Shown here piece after piece: positions 16,113-24,992 of a stretch of 41,392 bases of DNA. The first letter of the stretch is position 1. Each line of letters opens with the position of its first letter. Source of the stretch: an uncultured Candidatus Altimarinota bacterium (GTDB taxonomy: Bacteria; Patescibacteriota; Gracilibacteria; CAIRYL01); the NCBI GenBank assembly GCA_947311245.1, contig CAMZKJ010000034.1, forward strand, positions 1 to 41,392, written 5' to 3'. Position numbers and translations under genes: made by a program. The notes beneath the pieces are model-generated. The model was not told where the DNA came from, made no database searches, and worked only from the letters and a program-made list of their open reading frames with translations.

Positions 16113-16651
16113 TGAAAATAATATGTGTATCTGGAAAAATTGGCACAGGAAAAACAACTCTGTGCAAAAAATTAATTCACACTATTCATACTACAAAATT
16201 TCATAAAGACTATATTCAATATATAAATATAGACAATTTTGTACACAATATTCATAAAAAACTGAATACAAATAGTGAAAAATTACAAAAAATTTTATTT
16301 TATTCTGGAAATCATAATAATTTTACTACAAATCAAACATGGTTTTTATTAAATAAAAAATTTAAGAAATTAATAATTTCACATATTTCAAATATACTGA
16401 AACATACCAAAAATAATCCCTATATAAACCAAAAATTAATAATATTTGATATAGCAATCAAATATTATTTTACAACTGCAATCAATATTTTAAACAAAAA
16501 ACTCAATACAAATACAGAAAAAAAACTAAATATAAAATATATAGATTTAGATTTAGAACAAAACAGCCTATATAAAAAACTTTTTCTCCTAAAAAAACAA
16601 AGAAATTTTAGCTTTCAAAAAACTCTAAAAATTTTACAACAACAAGTTTGA
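16112..16651 (+). CDS. dephospho-CoA kinase-like P-loop kinase, divergent
   Basis: From the GTG at 16112 the product is 179 residues and starts VKIICVSGKIGTGKTT, placing the P-loop GKIGTGKT at residues 8-15, where CoaE has it. INIDNFVH recalls the DAD...AH motif of CoaE, and the C-terminal stretch KLFLLKKQRNFSFQKTLKIL recalls the R-rich lid and RI helix. The middle is Asn/Lys-rich and diverged, so CoaE is a moderate call; another nucleoside-kinase-like P-loop protein is possible. CoaE makes the last step of coenzyme A synthesis. The GTG is preferred over the ATG at 16070 because that would overlap the previous gene by 43 bases and precede the P-loop strand with an odd extension. It ends in TGA, the only TGA stop in the window. 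Confidence 0.55.
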   Translation: MKIICVSGKIGTGKTTLCKKLIHTIHTTKFHKDYIQYINIDNFVHNIHKKLNTNSEKLQKILFYSGNHNNFTTNQTWFLLNKKFKKLIISHISNILKHTKNNPYINQKLIIFDIAIKYYFTTAINILNKKLNTNTEKKLNIKYIDLDLEQNSLYKKLFLLKKQRNFSFQKTLKILQQQV

Positions 16652-16653
16652 AC

Positions 16654-17142
16654 ATGTTTCATGCAGAAATATTGGCACAAGAATTATTATTTCTCCACAA
16701 CCTTGAAAAACAAGGCTGGAAATTTAAATTTGACCGAGCAAAAAAAAGGTTTGGAATGTGTAATTATACAAATAAAACCATATCTCTTTCAAAATATCTT
16801 ACAGAAATAAATTCAGAAGAAAAAGTTACCGAAACACTTCTTCACGAAATTGCCCATGCTTTAGCCGGTCATAGTGCTGGACACGGACAAAAATGGAAAG
16901 ATCAAATGATATATTTAGGACAAAAACCTAGTCGATGCTATGGAAATGAAGTTATAAGCCCTAAACTTAAATATACTGGAAAATGTAAAAACTTTAAAAT
17001 ATGCAAAACAGAAATTCAACGCAACACCCTTCCAAAGGGTAGCGTTTTTGTACAAAAATATATTGCGTGCAAAAACTGCTGTAAAAAATTTAATAATAAT
17101 AAATTTTCTATGAAATATATTTTTGAATTTGTGAAAAATTAA
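16654..17142 (+). CDS. SprT-like zinc metalloprotease
   Basis: From the ATG at 16654 the protein has 162 residues. HEIAH (64-68) is the HExxH zinc motif and GHGQKW (76-81) gives the third histidine, as in SprT/Spartan proteins (HExxH...H). A C-terminal Cys-rich part (GKCKNFKICKT ... YIACKNCCKK) is a likely zinc ribbon, also common in SprT. Spartan relatives cut proteins crosslinked to DNA; the role in bacteria is not settled. A TTG at 16648 is an alternative start that would overlap the preceding stop. The gene lies last in the voltage-sensor operon and converges on ruvB. Confidence 0.8.
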   Translation: MFHAEILAQELLFLHNLEKQGWKFKFDRAKKRFGMCNYTNKTISLSKYLTEINSEEKVTETLLHEIAHALAGHSAGHGQKWKDQMIYLGQKPSRCYGNEVISPKLKYTGKCKNFKICKTEIQRNTLPKGSVFVQKYIACKNCCKKFNNNKFSMKYIFEFVKN

Positions 17143-17162
17143 AAATACAAGATTTTTTAATA

Positions 17163-18203
17163 TTACAGTAACACTAATTTCCCAGCCTCTGTTACAATTC
17201 TTCCTTGCGATGTTCGCAATAATAAACCTTTTTGTAATAAATATGGTTCAATAATTTCTTCAATAGTTTCTTTTTCTTCGGAATATGCTGCACAAAGCGT
17301 AGAAATCCCAACAGGATTATTATTAAATGTTTCAACAATTAACCGTAAATATTCTCTATCATGTTCATCTAGACCTAAATTATCGATCCCCAATGCAGCA
17401 AATCCTATTTTACATGTATCATCGTTTATAATTTCTTGATTTTCAGAATGTGCAAAATCTCTTAATTGTCGCACAATTCTATTTGAAATTCGAGGAGTAG
17501 ACCGAGACGCAAGTGATATTTTTTTACTTGCACTTGATGCTATATCTATTTTCAATATTTTTGCTGTTCGTTCTACAATTTCCTGCATTTCACTTTCTTC
17601 ATAAAATTGAAATTTTGCGATATTTCCAAATCTATCTCGCAAAGGCCCCGCAATACTTCCAAGTTTTGTAGTCGCCCCAATAAGTGTAAATGCAGGTAAA
17701 GACAGTCGCATAGATTTTGCTCCAGCCCCTTTTCCAACTATTAAATCTATTACGAAATCTTCCATTGCAGAATATAACATCTCTTCAAGAGGTTTTTTTA
17801 ATCTATGAATTTCATCTATAAATAAAATATCATTATCTTTTAAAGATGTGAGAAGTGCTGCTAAATCTCCACTTTTTTCAAGTGCTGGCCCCGAAGTAAT
17901 TCGTAAGTTCCCACCCATTTCATGCGCAATAATCCCTGACAATGTTGTTTTTCCTAAACCTGGAGGACCAGAAAGAAGCATATGAGAAAGTGGCTCTCCC
18001 CTCTTTTTTGCACCAGAAATAAACACTTTTAAATTATTAAGAAGTGTTTCTTGACCTATAAAATCTGAAAAACTTTCGGGACGAAGACCTATTTCAAATT
18101 TTTTCTCTGAAATTTGTTGTTTTTTTTCAGTAATTATATTTTTTGTATTTTTGGGATTTTTAGTTATATTTTGATTTGAGTCTAGAGATGATGTAATTGC
18201 CAT
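17163..18203 (-). CDS. ruvB: Holliday junction branch migration helicase RuvB
   Basis: RuvB is the AAA+ motor that drives branch migration with RuvA. The 346-residue protein has Walker A GPPGLGKT (79-86), Walker B with DEIHRL, sensor 1 (TLIGATTKLGSIAGPLRDRFG) and the C-terminal winged-helix with RTSQGRIVTEAG. A poorly conserved, Lys/Asn-rich N-terminal stretch of about 35 residues precedes the LRPESFSDFIGQ start of the family. The ATG at 18203 lies 33 bases after a structured RNA on the same strand. Confidence 0.97.
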   Translation of the reverse strand: MAITSSLDSNQNITKNPKNTKNIITEKKQQISEKKFEIGLRPESFSDFIGQETLLNNLKVFISGAKKRGEPLSHMLLSGPPGLGKTTLSGIIAHEMGGNLRITSGPALEKSGDLAALLTSLKDNDILFIDEIHRLKKPLEEMLYSAMEDFVIDLIVGKGAGAKSMRLSLPAFTLIGATTKLGSIAGPLRDRFGNIAKFQFYEESEMQEIVERTAKILKIDIASSASKKISLASRSTPRISNRIVRQLRDFAHSENQEIINDDTCKIGFAALGIDNLGLDEHDREYLRLIVETFNNNPVGISTLCAAYSEEKETIEEIIEPYLLQKGLLLRTSQGRIVTEAGKLVLL

Positions 18204-18235
18204 ATTACTATATATTTATACAAAAATTTTTTAGA

Positions 18236-18407
18236 TAAAATAAAATCCCCTCAATAGTCGAACGGTTGTAATTTAAAACAAACAGAGTAATCCAAAGATG
18301 GAACGAACGACTTAGCACCACGGTACTAAAGAAAGATCTGTTCCCTGTAAGTTGTAATAGAAAGTTTTAAATTGTTCCGTAAACTCGCACTACGACGGGA
18401 AATTACC
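18236..18407 (-). ncRNA. ssrS: 6S-like regulatory RNA (candidate)
   Basis: This 172-base stretch has no ORF but a clear fold. From the 5' end on the minus strand, TCCC pairs with GGGGA at the 3' end, UAGU and CGAG pair with their partners near the 3' end, CGG with CCG, and AATTTAAAAC with GTTTTAAATT (10 bp). An open centre follows (5' side about bases 45-62, 3' side GGATTACTCT), then an apical stem GGGAAC/GTTCC capped by the 8-bp hairpin TTAGTACC/GGTGCTAA. A long closing stem, a large central bubble and an apical arm in about 180 bases is the 6S RNA layout. A TATAAT box (18411-18416) sits just upstream and a U-rich stretch ends it. 6S RNA mimics an open promoter and binds sigma-70 RNA polymerase. 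A structured ruvB leader is the alternative. Confidence 0.55.
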
Positions 18408-18410
18408 TTT

Positions 18411-18440
18411 ATTATACATTTTATTACACTCTTTTGTATA
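18411..18440 (-). promoter_or_regulatory. promoter of the 6S-like RNA (and ruvB)
   Basis: TATAAT (18411-18416) on the minus strand is preceded by TATACA with 18 bases between. Transcription would start near 18404-18407, the 5' end of the structured RNA. Confidence 0.55.
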
Positions 18441-18458
18441 CTAATTTGATTATTCAAA

Positions 18459-18484
18459 TGAATATTTTTGTTTCAAAATATTCA
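18459..18484 (-). terminator. stem-loop after the 1097-residue gene
   Basis: TGAATATTTT (18459-18468) and AAAATATTCA (18475-18484) form a perfect 10-bp stem with a 6-base loop, 6 bases past the stop at 18491. A second small hairpin, ATTTGA/TCAAAT (18444-18459), adjoins it. The T tract is short. Confidence 0.5.
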
Positions 18485-18490
18485 TTAATA

Positions 18491-21400
18491 TTACCCAATA
18501 TTTGCATCAGTTTTTTTGGTATTCCGCTCTTCATCACTAACACTTGCAATTACTTCATTTGCCAAATCTCCTGTTTTATCGACACCAATACTTGTTGCAT
18601 CTGCCACAGAATCAATAACTTTTTTTAGTCCATGAATCGATTCTCTTGAAGTTCGTGCACGCATAACATCTGCCATTGTATACCCTTTTTTTAAAGTATT
18701 TGTTCCATATTCACTATATGTTGTATTCTCGACTTCATCAGGATAATAAAATTCATCAGCAATAGATCTATACCCTGTTGATGCATTTCCAAGCCCATCA
18801 CCTGCAGTTGGATTCAATTGCAATGATATATGTTTAAAATATAATTCTAAAAAATTATATACTTTTTGTGCTGCATCTTCTTTCGTATGCCCATCTCCAA
18901 CAGAACCTTCATCTGCGTAAATATTAGATAGTAAATGCTTAATTCCACTTGGTAAATTTAGAGAATAAAGATCTGCACCTATTTTTCTATTTTTATCTTC
19001 TTTTAAAGATTTACATTGATTATACCAGTCTAATGTTTCTTTTACATTTCCATTTGATAACGCAATTCCAGCTCTTTTAAATTCTTTTGAATCTACATCT
19101 TCACTCACGCCATCAATCTTCTTCATTTCTGATAATGGAATTCCAGATGGGCTTAATTCTACTTTTTCATTCTCCCCCATTAGTAATTCTTTTCCTTTTT
19201 CAAAGACATCAATATCAAACATATCATCTGCAACTGAATTTGCAACAGCAACACCACCACCAATCCATAACCCTCTTTTTAACAACCATAATAAACCAGA
19301 CGAATTTTTCCCTGAAGTATCTTTCATCATTACATAAGCAAGTGCTCCAACAAGCCCAACATATTTCAAATCTCCACTTGTTGCCCTATCCCAAATATAT
19401 GAAACACTTTCCGAGATTGCTCCAGTAGCATCATTCATATTTTTTACGACATCATCCATAGCTCCTTTCGCATCTTTAATGCCAAATTGTTCTTCTATCT
19501 TTTTCTCTTCTGTAAATTCAGATTTTAGAGTTTGTACAAAAACCATAAGATCAGCATTTTCTGCACTCCAATTTTTTGTAATAATCTGTGTATATAATTT
19601 CTTTTTATCATCTGTAATATCTAGATTTTCTATAGCCTGTTTAATATTCCCTTCAGATGATATTCGCAAACTGTTTAATAATAACTGAGATAAATAATTC
19701 TTCATTTCAGGAGAATCATTCACTGTTCTTTTTTTTGTTTCTGCATCCACTGTTATCCACAATGACATATCAAGAACTTGAGTATTTTTTTTAAATGAAT
19801 TTTGCAAATCTAACTCATTTGGTCGTATTTTTTGAGTATTTAATTTTTTATACTGCTTATATGCCAGATTGATATTAAACCCCCAGTTTTTTTGAAATGC
19901 CTGCCGACTATTCGCTTCTGTTAATACAAGTGGATTATTTGCATCAAATTTCGCTTTATTTCCTGCTAAATCATCATCATTCCAAAATTCTGCAGCCTCA
20001 ACTAATGTATCTTTAATTGCAGAAAATTCTGGATATTTTTCTAAATAAGAAAGAAATTTTACTCGAGATTCTGCATCATTAGATGAATACATAACCTTTG
20101 CGACCTCTTCATAAAACTCTGCAATATTTTTATTATTATGCGTCATTTGTAACAATGCCGAATGCAAAGATTTTGGTGAAATATCTCCACGATATGCACT
20201 AGAAATAAGCACGGCATTTACATCTGGATTTGATGATACCGAAACTCCTGCAAACATCTTTTCTCCCACCCATTTGTGATAATTTTTTAAATCAACAATA
20301 GTACGAGACATATTTTTTACCTTTGTTCCCACAATCTTTCCCTCTTTCCAAATATTTTCAAATATATCGTCATATACCGATGAATCCGGATACAATGGTG
20401 AAACACTATCTTGAACCTCTGAATATACTTCTTTTTCTTTTTCCAAGTACTCTATATCTTGCTCTAATAATGCAATTTTATTTGAATCAATAGGAATTTT
20501 TAAAGTCAAATCTTGAATCTGTTTTTTTTTCAATACAATATTCTCAATAATTGTTTGCATTTTAGACTCTAAATTATCAGTATTATTATTTATTTGAATA
20601 TCTGTTAATAAAGCCTTTTTCGTCTCTAAGTCTTTCGATTCTAACATTTTTTCTAATACACTTCTATATGTACGCATAGCTTCTTTTTCGTTATCATTTA
20701 AAGCTCTACCATTAGTATTTACAGAATTTTTTTGTATATTTTCATCATTCAATAAAATATTTATTTTTTTTAATTCAGAGACTAACTCTTCTGAATTTTC
20801 GATTACAAAAGGTTTAATCTGTATATTTTGATTATTTTTAATATGTAATTGTGAAGTAGGAGAAATTTTTATATTTGTTTTCAAAAATCTAAAAAAGTTT
20901 GGAATTTCACTTTTTAAATTTGTACTACTTTCTAATTTTTTTGCCTCTGTAATTATTGACTGTGAATTCTGTAAAAATTCTATATGCATGTTATTTGCCT
21001 CTTCTTTTAATTTTTTATTTTCTACAGAATATTTCCTATTAAATGCAGTAATCTCAGATGATACATTTTTTTCTGCATTCGACCCTTTTTTATATTCTAA
21101 AAATGTTGCATTTTTAATGCGCCCCCCCCCTTCTGCATCTTTATTATGCAGTGCGTTAAAAACACCTCTATTCTCTCCATTATTTCCAAGCCACGTATCT
21201 TGAATATTCTCTAAACTTGTTCCTGTTTTTTCCCCGTGTGCAATATCTTCCGATAAGACATTTACAAATAATCTATACTCAAGATCTGTTCTAACATTTC
21301 CAAGTCTCTCTAATGTCTCATACAACTCTTTTACACTTTCTGCATGATATTTTTTTTCAATAACATGTGCATTTTTATGAACAGCCTCACTCTGCTGAAC

Positions 21401-21784
21401 ATTTTCAGTTTCAACTTCAGTTTTAGTTTCACTGGGAAATTCTGGAAATTCTTCATCTGGTAAATTTTCTACCTCATACTGCAAGACTCCTAAATTTGAA
21501 TGTTGACGACAAGTTAATATTTTTTTATCGGTATCTCTTTTCATTCCAATTCGTACTGCATCTAAATCACATCCTATATTTTCACTATCAATATACGACT
21601 CTTTTCCACTATCTGAATTGCGTATAAATTGCCCATTATCAATAACATCTTCCTTATTACTATTCTCTTGCAACGCAAAAATAACCCTTTTTTCACCAAA
21701 AAGTGTAGTGTTGTTACATCCTTGCCCACAATGTAAATATGTATGTTTTATATTTTTTGTGTAAAATATCATATTATTATACAC
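18491..21784 (-). CDS. 1097-residue orphan protein with two central-C-terminal membrane segments
   Basis: No family recognised. Residues from about 40 to 500 are polar and largely helical or coiled-coil, rich in Glu, Lys and Asn. Two hydrophobic stretches lie at about 803-820 (KYVGLVGALAYVMM) and 829-848 (GLLWLLKRGLWIGGGVAVAN), after which about 245 mostly polar residues remain. The start is uncertain: 21784 is a GTG, a TATAAT overlaps the first codons, and an ATG follows four codons later. The first 38 residues, which hold CGQGC, may not be translated. A run of nine G at 21122-21130 encodes three glycines near residue 219 and is prone to slippage. It lies 96 bases after glmS. Its composition and size resemble the 1759-residue protein and the protein at the right edge. 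Confidence 0.7.
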   Translation of the reverse strand: MYNNMIFYTKNIKHTYLHCGQGCNNTTLFGEKRVIFALQENSNKEDVIDNGQFIRNSDSGKESYIDSENIGCDLDAVRIGMKRDTDKKILTCRQHSNLGVLQYEVENLPDEEFPEFPSETKTEVETENVQQSEAVHKNAHVIEKKYHAESVKELYETLERLGNVRTDLEYRLFVNVLSEDIAHGEKTGTSLENIQDTWLGNNGENRGVFNALHNKDAEGGGRIKNATFLEYKKGSNAEKNVSSEITAFNRKYSVENKKLKEEANNMHIEFLQNSQSIITEAKKLESSTNLKSEIPNFFRFLKTNIKISPTSQLHIKNNQNIQIKPFVIENSEELVSELKKINILLNDENIQKNSVNTNGRALNDNEKEAMRTYRSVLEKMLESKDLETKKALLTDIQINNNTDNLESKMQTIIENIVLKKKQIQDLTLKIPIDSNKIALLEQDIEYLEKEKEVYSEVQDSVSPLYPDSSVYDDIFENIWKEGKIVGTKVKNMSRTIVDLKNYHKWVGEKMFAGVSVSSNPDVNAVLISSAYRGDISPKSLHSALLQMTHNNKNIAEFYEEVAKVMYSSNDAESRVKFLSYLEKYPEFSAIKDTLVEAAEFWNDDDLAGNKAKFDANNPLVLTEANSRQAFQKNWGFNINLAYKQYKKLNTQKIRPNELDLQNSFKKNTQVLDMSLWITVDAETKKRTVNDSPEMKNYLSQLLLNSLRISSEGNIKQAIENLDITDDKKKLYTQIITKNWSAENADLMVFVQTLKSEFTEEKKIEEQFGIKDAKGAMDDVVKNMNDATGAISESVSYIWDRATSGDLKYVGLVGALAYVMMKDTSGKNSSGLLWLLKRGLWIGGGVAVANSVADDMFDIDVFEKGKELLMGENEKVELSPSGIPLSEMKKIDGVSEDVDSKEFKRAGIALSNGNVKETLDWYNQCKSLKEDKNRKIGADLYSLNLPSGIKHLLSNIYADEGSVGDGHTKEDAAQKVYNFLELYFKHISLQLNPTAGDGLGNASTGYRSIADEFYYPDEVENTTYSEYGTNTLKKGYTMADVMRARTSRESIHGLKKVIDSVADATSIGVDKTGDLANEVIASVSDEERNTKKTDANIG
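21122..21130 (-). repeat. run of nine G within the 1097-residue gene
   Basis: The minus strand reads GAA, then nine G, then CGC, coding E-G-G-G-R. In DNA this AT-rich such a tract is rare. A one-base change in its length would truncate the protein at about a fifth of its length. Confidence 0.9.
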
Positions 21785-21790
21785 AAAAAT

Positions 21791-21824
21791 AATATATATA
21801 TCTAGTTAATTAGATATATATATT
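21791..21824. terminator. AT-rich inverted repeat after glmS
   Basis: The 14-base arms AATATATATATCTA and TAGATATATATATT are exact reverse complements around GTTAAT. The repeat lies between the glmS stop and the next gene start on the minus strand, followed by TTTTTGTG. It is weak for lack of GC pairs. Confidence 0.45.
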
Positions 21825-21880
21825 ACAAATAAAGCTTGATTTTTTATTTTTTTAGTATGCTTACGAAATTATATTAATAA

Positions 21881-23632
21881 TTATTTTACAGTAACACTTT
21901 TTGCTAAATTTCGTGGCATATCTGGGTCTAATCCACGAAGTGTTGCAAGATAATATGACAAAATTTGAATAGGCAAAACAGATGCAATAGAAATAGCAGT
22001 CCCCGCAGATGGAATTTTTAGCCATTGATCAAATAAAACATTATTGACATGTGCAACTCCAATAATTGTTGCACCTCTCGATTTTAATTCCATAGCATTT
22101 GAAATTGTTTCGCTATCACAACCAAGAACAATGCACGGAGTTCCTTTCTCAATTAAAGCAATTGGACCATGTTTCATCTCCCCTGCTGCAAACCCTTGTG
22201 CATGAATATATGAAACCTCCATAATTTTTATTGCTGACTCCAACGCCATTGGAAACAGTGAATTTCTCCCAATAATAAAAATATTACTGCAATCATTCAA
22301 TGTTTCTGCTACCGATTTTATATACTCTTCATATCGAGGATTTAATAAATCATTTACATTTGAGGCTAAATCCTGAAGCAGTAACCGCCCTTCATTTAAT
22401 CTATTATCATCTGCATATGCTAATAATAACAAAAGAGCCATTTGTGAAGTTGTTGCTTTTGTAGAAGCAACGGCTTTTTCTTTCCCCGCACGAATTGGCA
22501 AATGATTATCCGAAATTCTTGCAATAGAAGAACTTTCTACATTCGTAATAGATAATATTTTTGCTCCTCGTTTTTTTCCAAGATCTAAAATTTCAAGAAT
22601 ATCTGCGGTTTCTCCACTTTGCGATACTGCAAATAATACCGTTTCTTTATTTATAAATCGCTCAAATGCTGGCATTTCAGATGCTGGAACCACATTTATT
22701 TTTCGCCCAGCAATTTGTGAAAAATAATATTCTGCTGCAATACTTGCCTTATGTGCTGTTCCACATGCAACCATATAAACACCATTCCCAGATTGAAGAG
22801 CAGAAATAAATTCTGCAATTTCTTCATCTGTATGATTTACTGCCGATGTCAATGATTGTTTTTGATCGAAAATTTCTTTAATCATAAAATGATTATACTT
22901 TCCTTTATCGGCAACTTCTTCTTTCCATGATACTTCTATATTTCTTTTTTCAATTTTTTCTCCAGAACATAAATTATAAAAATTTACATCTGAATTTTTT
23001 ATAATTGCCATTTCTTCATCATCAATATAATTTACAATATTCGTATATTCTAAAAATGCTGGAATATCAGATGCAATAAATGTTGTATTTACGTATTCGT
23101 CTTTTCCTCGTCCAATAATTAAAGGAGAACCTCGCCGTGCAACAAAAATTTCATCTAATCCTTCTATCATTACAACAATAGAAAATCGTCCAGTAATTGC
23201 CTTTGCAACATTTTGAATTGCCGATTTTGTATCATGCGATAAATCGAGTTGCTCTTGAATTAAATGTGCAATGACTTCCGAATCTGTTTCCGACAAAAAA
23301 GTTTCTCCTTTTTCCAACAATCTATTTTTTTCAGAAAGATAGTTTTCAAAAATTCCATTATGAACCAGTGTCACTTTTTTATACCTATGTGGATGCGAAT
23401 TTTCTTGTGTAACGCCTCCATGCGTTGCCCATCTTGAATGTCCTATTGCTTTTGTATCAGGGATAAAAGTTGCATTTGAAGCTGAAATTTTTCCTACTTC
23501 TTTAATCATTTCGCTCGATGTTGCCACTCCCCATGAATCATAGCCCCTATATTCCAATTTTTTTAATCCATCAACAACTCTTTCTCCGGCATCATTTATA
23601 TCTAAACTTGAAATTGCAAAAACTCCACACAT
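21881..23632 (-). CDS. glmS: glutamine--fructose-6-phosphate aminotransferase (isomerizing)
   Basis: GlmS makes glucosamine 6-phosphate from fructose 6-phosphate and glutamine, the entry to peptidoglycan sugar synthesis. The 583-residue protein is complete. Cys2 (MCGVFAI) is the nucleophile of the glutaminase domain, supported by GHSRWATHG, HNGIFENY and SETDSEVIAHL. The isomerase half carries two SIS domains (ACGTAHKAS ... VSQSGETADI and IIGRNSLFPMALESAIKIMEVSY), GEMKHGPIAL, and the usual C-terminal PRNLAKSVTV. It is the last gene of an rfbD-ctpA-glmS run with gaps of 18 and 22 bases. Confidence 0.97.
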   Translation of the reverse strand: MCGVFAISSLDINDAGERVVDGLKKLEYRGYDSWGVATSSEMIKEVGKISASNATFIPDTKAIGHSRWATHGGVTQENSHPHRYKKVTLVHNGIFENYLSEKNRLLEKGETFLSETDSEVIAHLIQEQLDLSHDTKSAIQNVAKAITGRFSIVVMIEGLDEIFVARRGSPLIIGRGKDEYVNTTFIASDIPAFLEYTNIVNYIDDEEMAIIKNSDVNFYNLCSGEKIEKRNIEVSWKEEVADKGKYNHFMIKEIFDQKQSLTSAVNHTDEEIAEFISALQSGNGVYMVACGTAHKASIAAEYYFSQIAGRKINVVPASEMPAFERFINKETVLFAVSQSGETADILEILDLGKKRGAKILSITNVESSSIARISDNHLPIRAGKEKAVASTKATTSQMALLLLLAYADDNRLNEGRLLLQDLASNVNDLLNPRYEEYIKSVAETLNDCSNIFIIGRNSLFPMALESAIKIMEVSYIHAQGFAAGEMKHGPIALIEKGTPCIVLGCDSETISNAMELKSRGATIIGVAHVNNVLFDQWLKIPSAGTAISIASVLPIQILSYYLATLRGLDPDMPRNLAKSVTVK

Positions 23633-23654
23633 TGTATATTTGGGTAAAATATTT

Positions 23655-24974
23655 TTATTGTTCTAAAATTTCTATCGCTTTTTCCAATTGAGGATCATAC
23701 TCTTTTGCGAACTCTTCATCTGTCATTTCAGATCTATCCCATTCAACTCTTTCATCTGGAATAATAGGATTTTCGTGCGTTACATTTTTTTCATTTGGAG
23801 TAAGCCATTTTGCAATAGTAATTTTTACAAATTCTTCACTCGCGCGCCCTAAAGGAAATATTTGTTGAACGACTCCTTTCCCAAATGTTTTTTCTCCAAG
23901 AACTATTGCTCGTTTATGTTCTTGCAATGCCCCAGTAAAAATTTCAGAAGAACTAGCAGTTCCACCATTTACAAGAATAATAATTGGTGTTGTCGTATCT
24001 TTTTTTACCCCAGAAAAAACTGATAATTTTTGAGATTTTAAAATACTTTCAATACCTTTATTCGTTTCTATTTTTAGAACAACAACATCTGTTTCTAAAA
24101 AATATGATGCTAAATTTACAGCTCCATCTAAATATCCCCCACCATTATATCGTAAATCTAATATAATTCCTGATATTTTTTTATCAGATTTATATGTGAG
24201 GAATTTTTTATATGCAGTTGCAAATTCATCATTTAAGGTATCTCCAAATTGTGAAATATCAAAATATGCAATATCTAAATTTTTTCCAACCATTTCAAAG
24301 GTAACATTTTCAACATGAATATTTTCCCGAGTAATTACTATATCTTTTACTTCGCCATTTCTTACAATTTTCAAAGTAACATCAGTTCCTTTTTCTCCAC
24401 GAATTCTTAAAATTGTTTCCCAAATTGTTTCATCTTTTACACTTTTTTCATCAACTTCAAGAATTACATCACCTGGTAATAATCCGGATTGAGCAGCAGG
24501 TCGTTTTTTTAAAACTTCCGTAATATATAAATGCTTTTTTCTTTTTTCCAAAACTGCACCAATTCCTTCGAAATCTCCTTTCATCTCATCTTTAAATTCG
24601 TCACTTTGTTCTTCATTAAAATAATCTGTATATGGATCTTCAACAGAATACAATAAACCACGAATTAACCATTCTTCAATTTTTTCATCTGTAATATCTT
24701 CAGGTTGATAATAATTTCTTTTCAGCAAAGAATACACTTTTTTAAATTTTTTATCTGATATCTTTTGCAAAATAGAATTTTCAGAAGTATTAGAAGTATT
24801 ATTTATATTTGCCGGAACCAATGTTGGCATAACTTCTTTATCTGCTATTTGTAGTTCTTCTGAATGAGAATTTTCATAAGTCTCTCTCATACCATCCTCA
24901 ATATCAAAAGGTATAAAATACCCAATAAATCCTCCTCCTAAGACTCCAACCAATACCCCCAATATAAACTTCAT
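23655..24974 (-). CDS. S41 family C-terminal processing peptidase (CtpA-like)
   Basis: The 439-residue protein has an N-terminal membrane anchor or signal (MKFILGVLVGVLGGGFIGYF), a linker, a PDZ domain (about 140-215, GIGAVLE ... GLLPGDVILEVDEKSV) and the S41 protease core. The catalytic pair is S341 in GGTASSSEI and K366 in TFGKG, with the same 25-residue spacing as S452/K477 of E. coli Prc. Such proteases trim or degrade proteins at the outer face of the membrane. It lies between rfbD and glmS, so it fits an envelope operon. Confidence 0.92.
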   Translation of the reverse strand: MKFILGVLVGVLGGGFIGYFIPFDIEDGMRETYENSHSEELQIADKEVMPTLVPANINNTSNTSENSILQKISDKKFKKVYSLLKRNYYQPEDITDEKIEEWLIRGLLYSVEDPYTDYFNEEQSDEFKDEMKGDFEGIGAVLEKRKKHLYITEVLKKRPAAQSGLLPGDVILEVDEKSVKDETIWETILRIRGEKGTDVTLKIVRNGEVKDIVITRENIHVENVTFEMVGKNLDIAYFDISQFGDTLNDEFATAYKKFLTYKSDKKISGIILDLRYNGGGYLDGAVNLASYFLETDVVVLKIETNKGIESILKSQKLSVFSGVKKDTTTPIIILVNGGTASSSEIFTGALQEHKRAIVLGEKTFGKGVVQQIFPLGRASEEFVKITIAKWLTPNEKNVTHENPIIPDERVEWDRSEMTDEEFAKEYDPQLEKAIEILEQ

Positions 24975-24992
24975 GTTTTTATTATAAATTTT

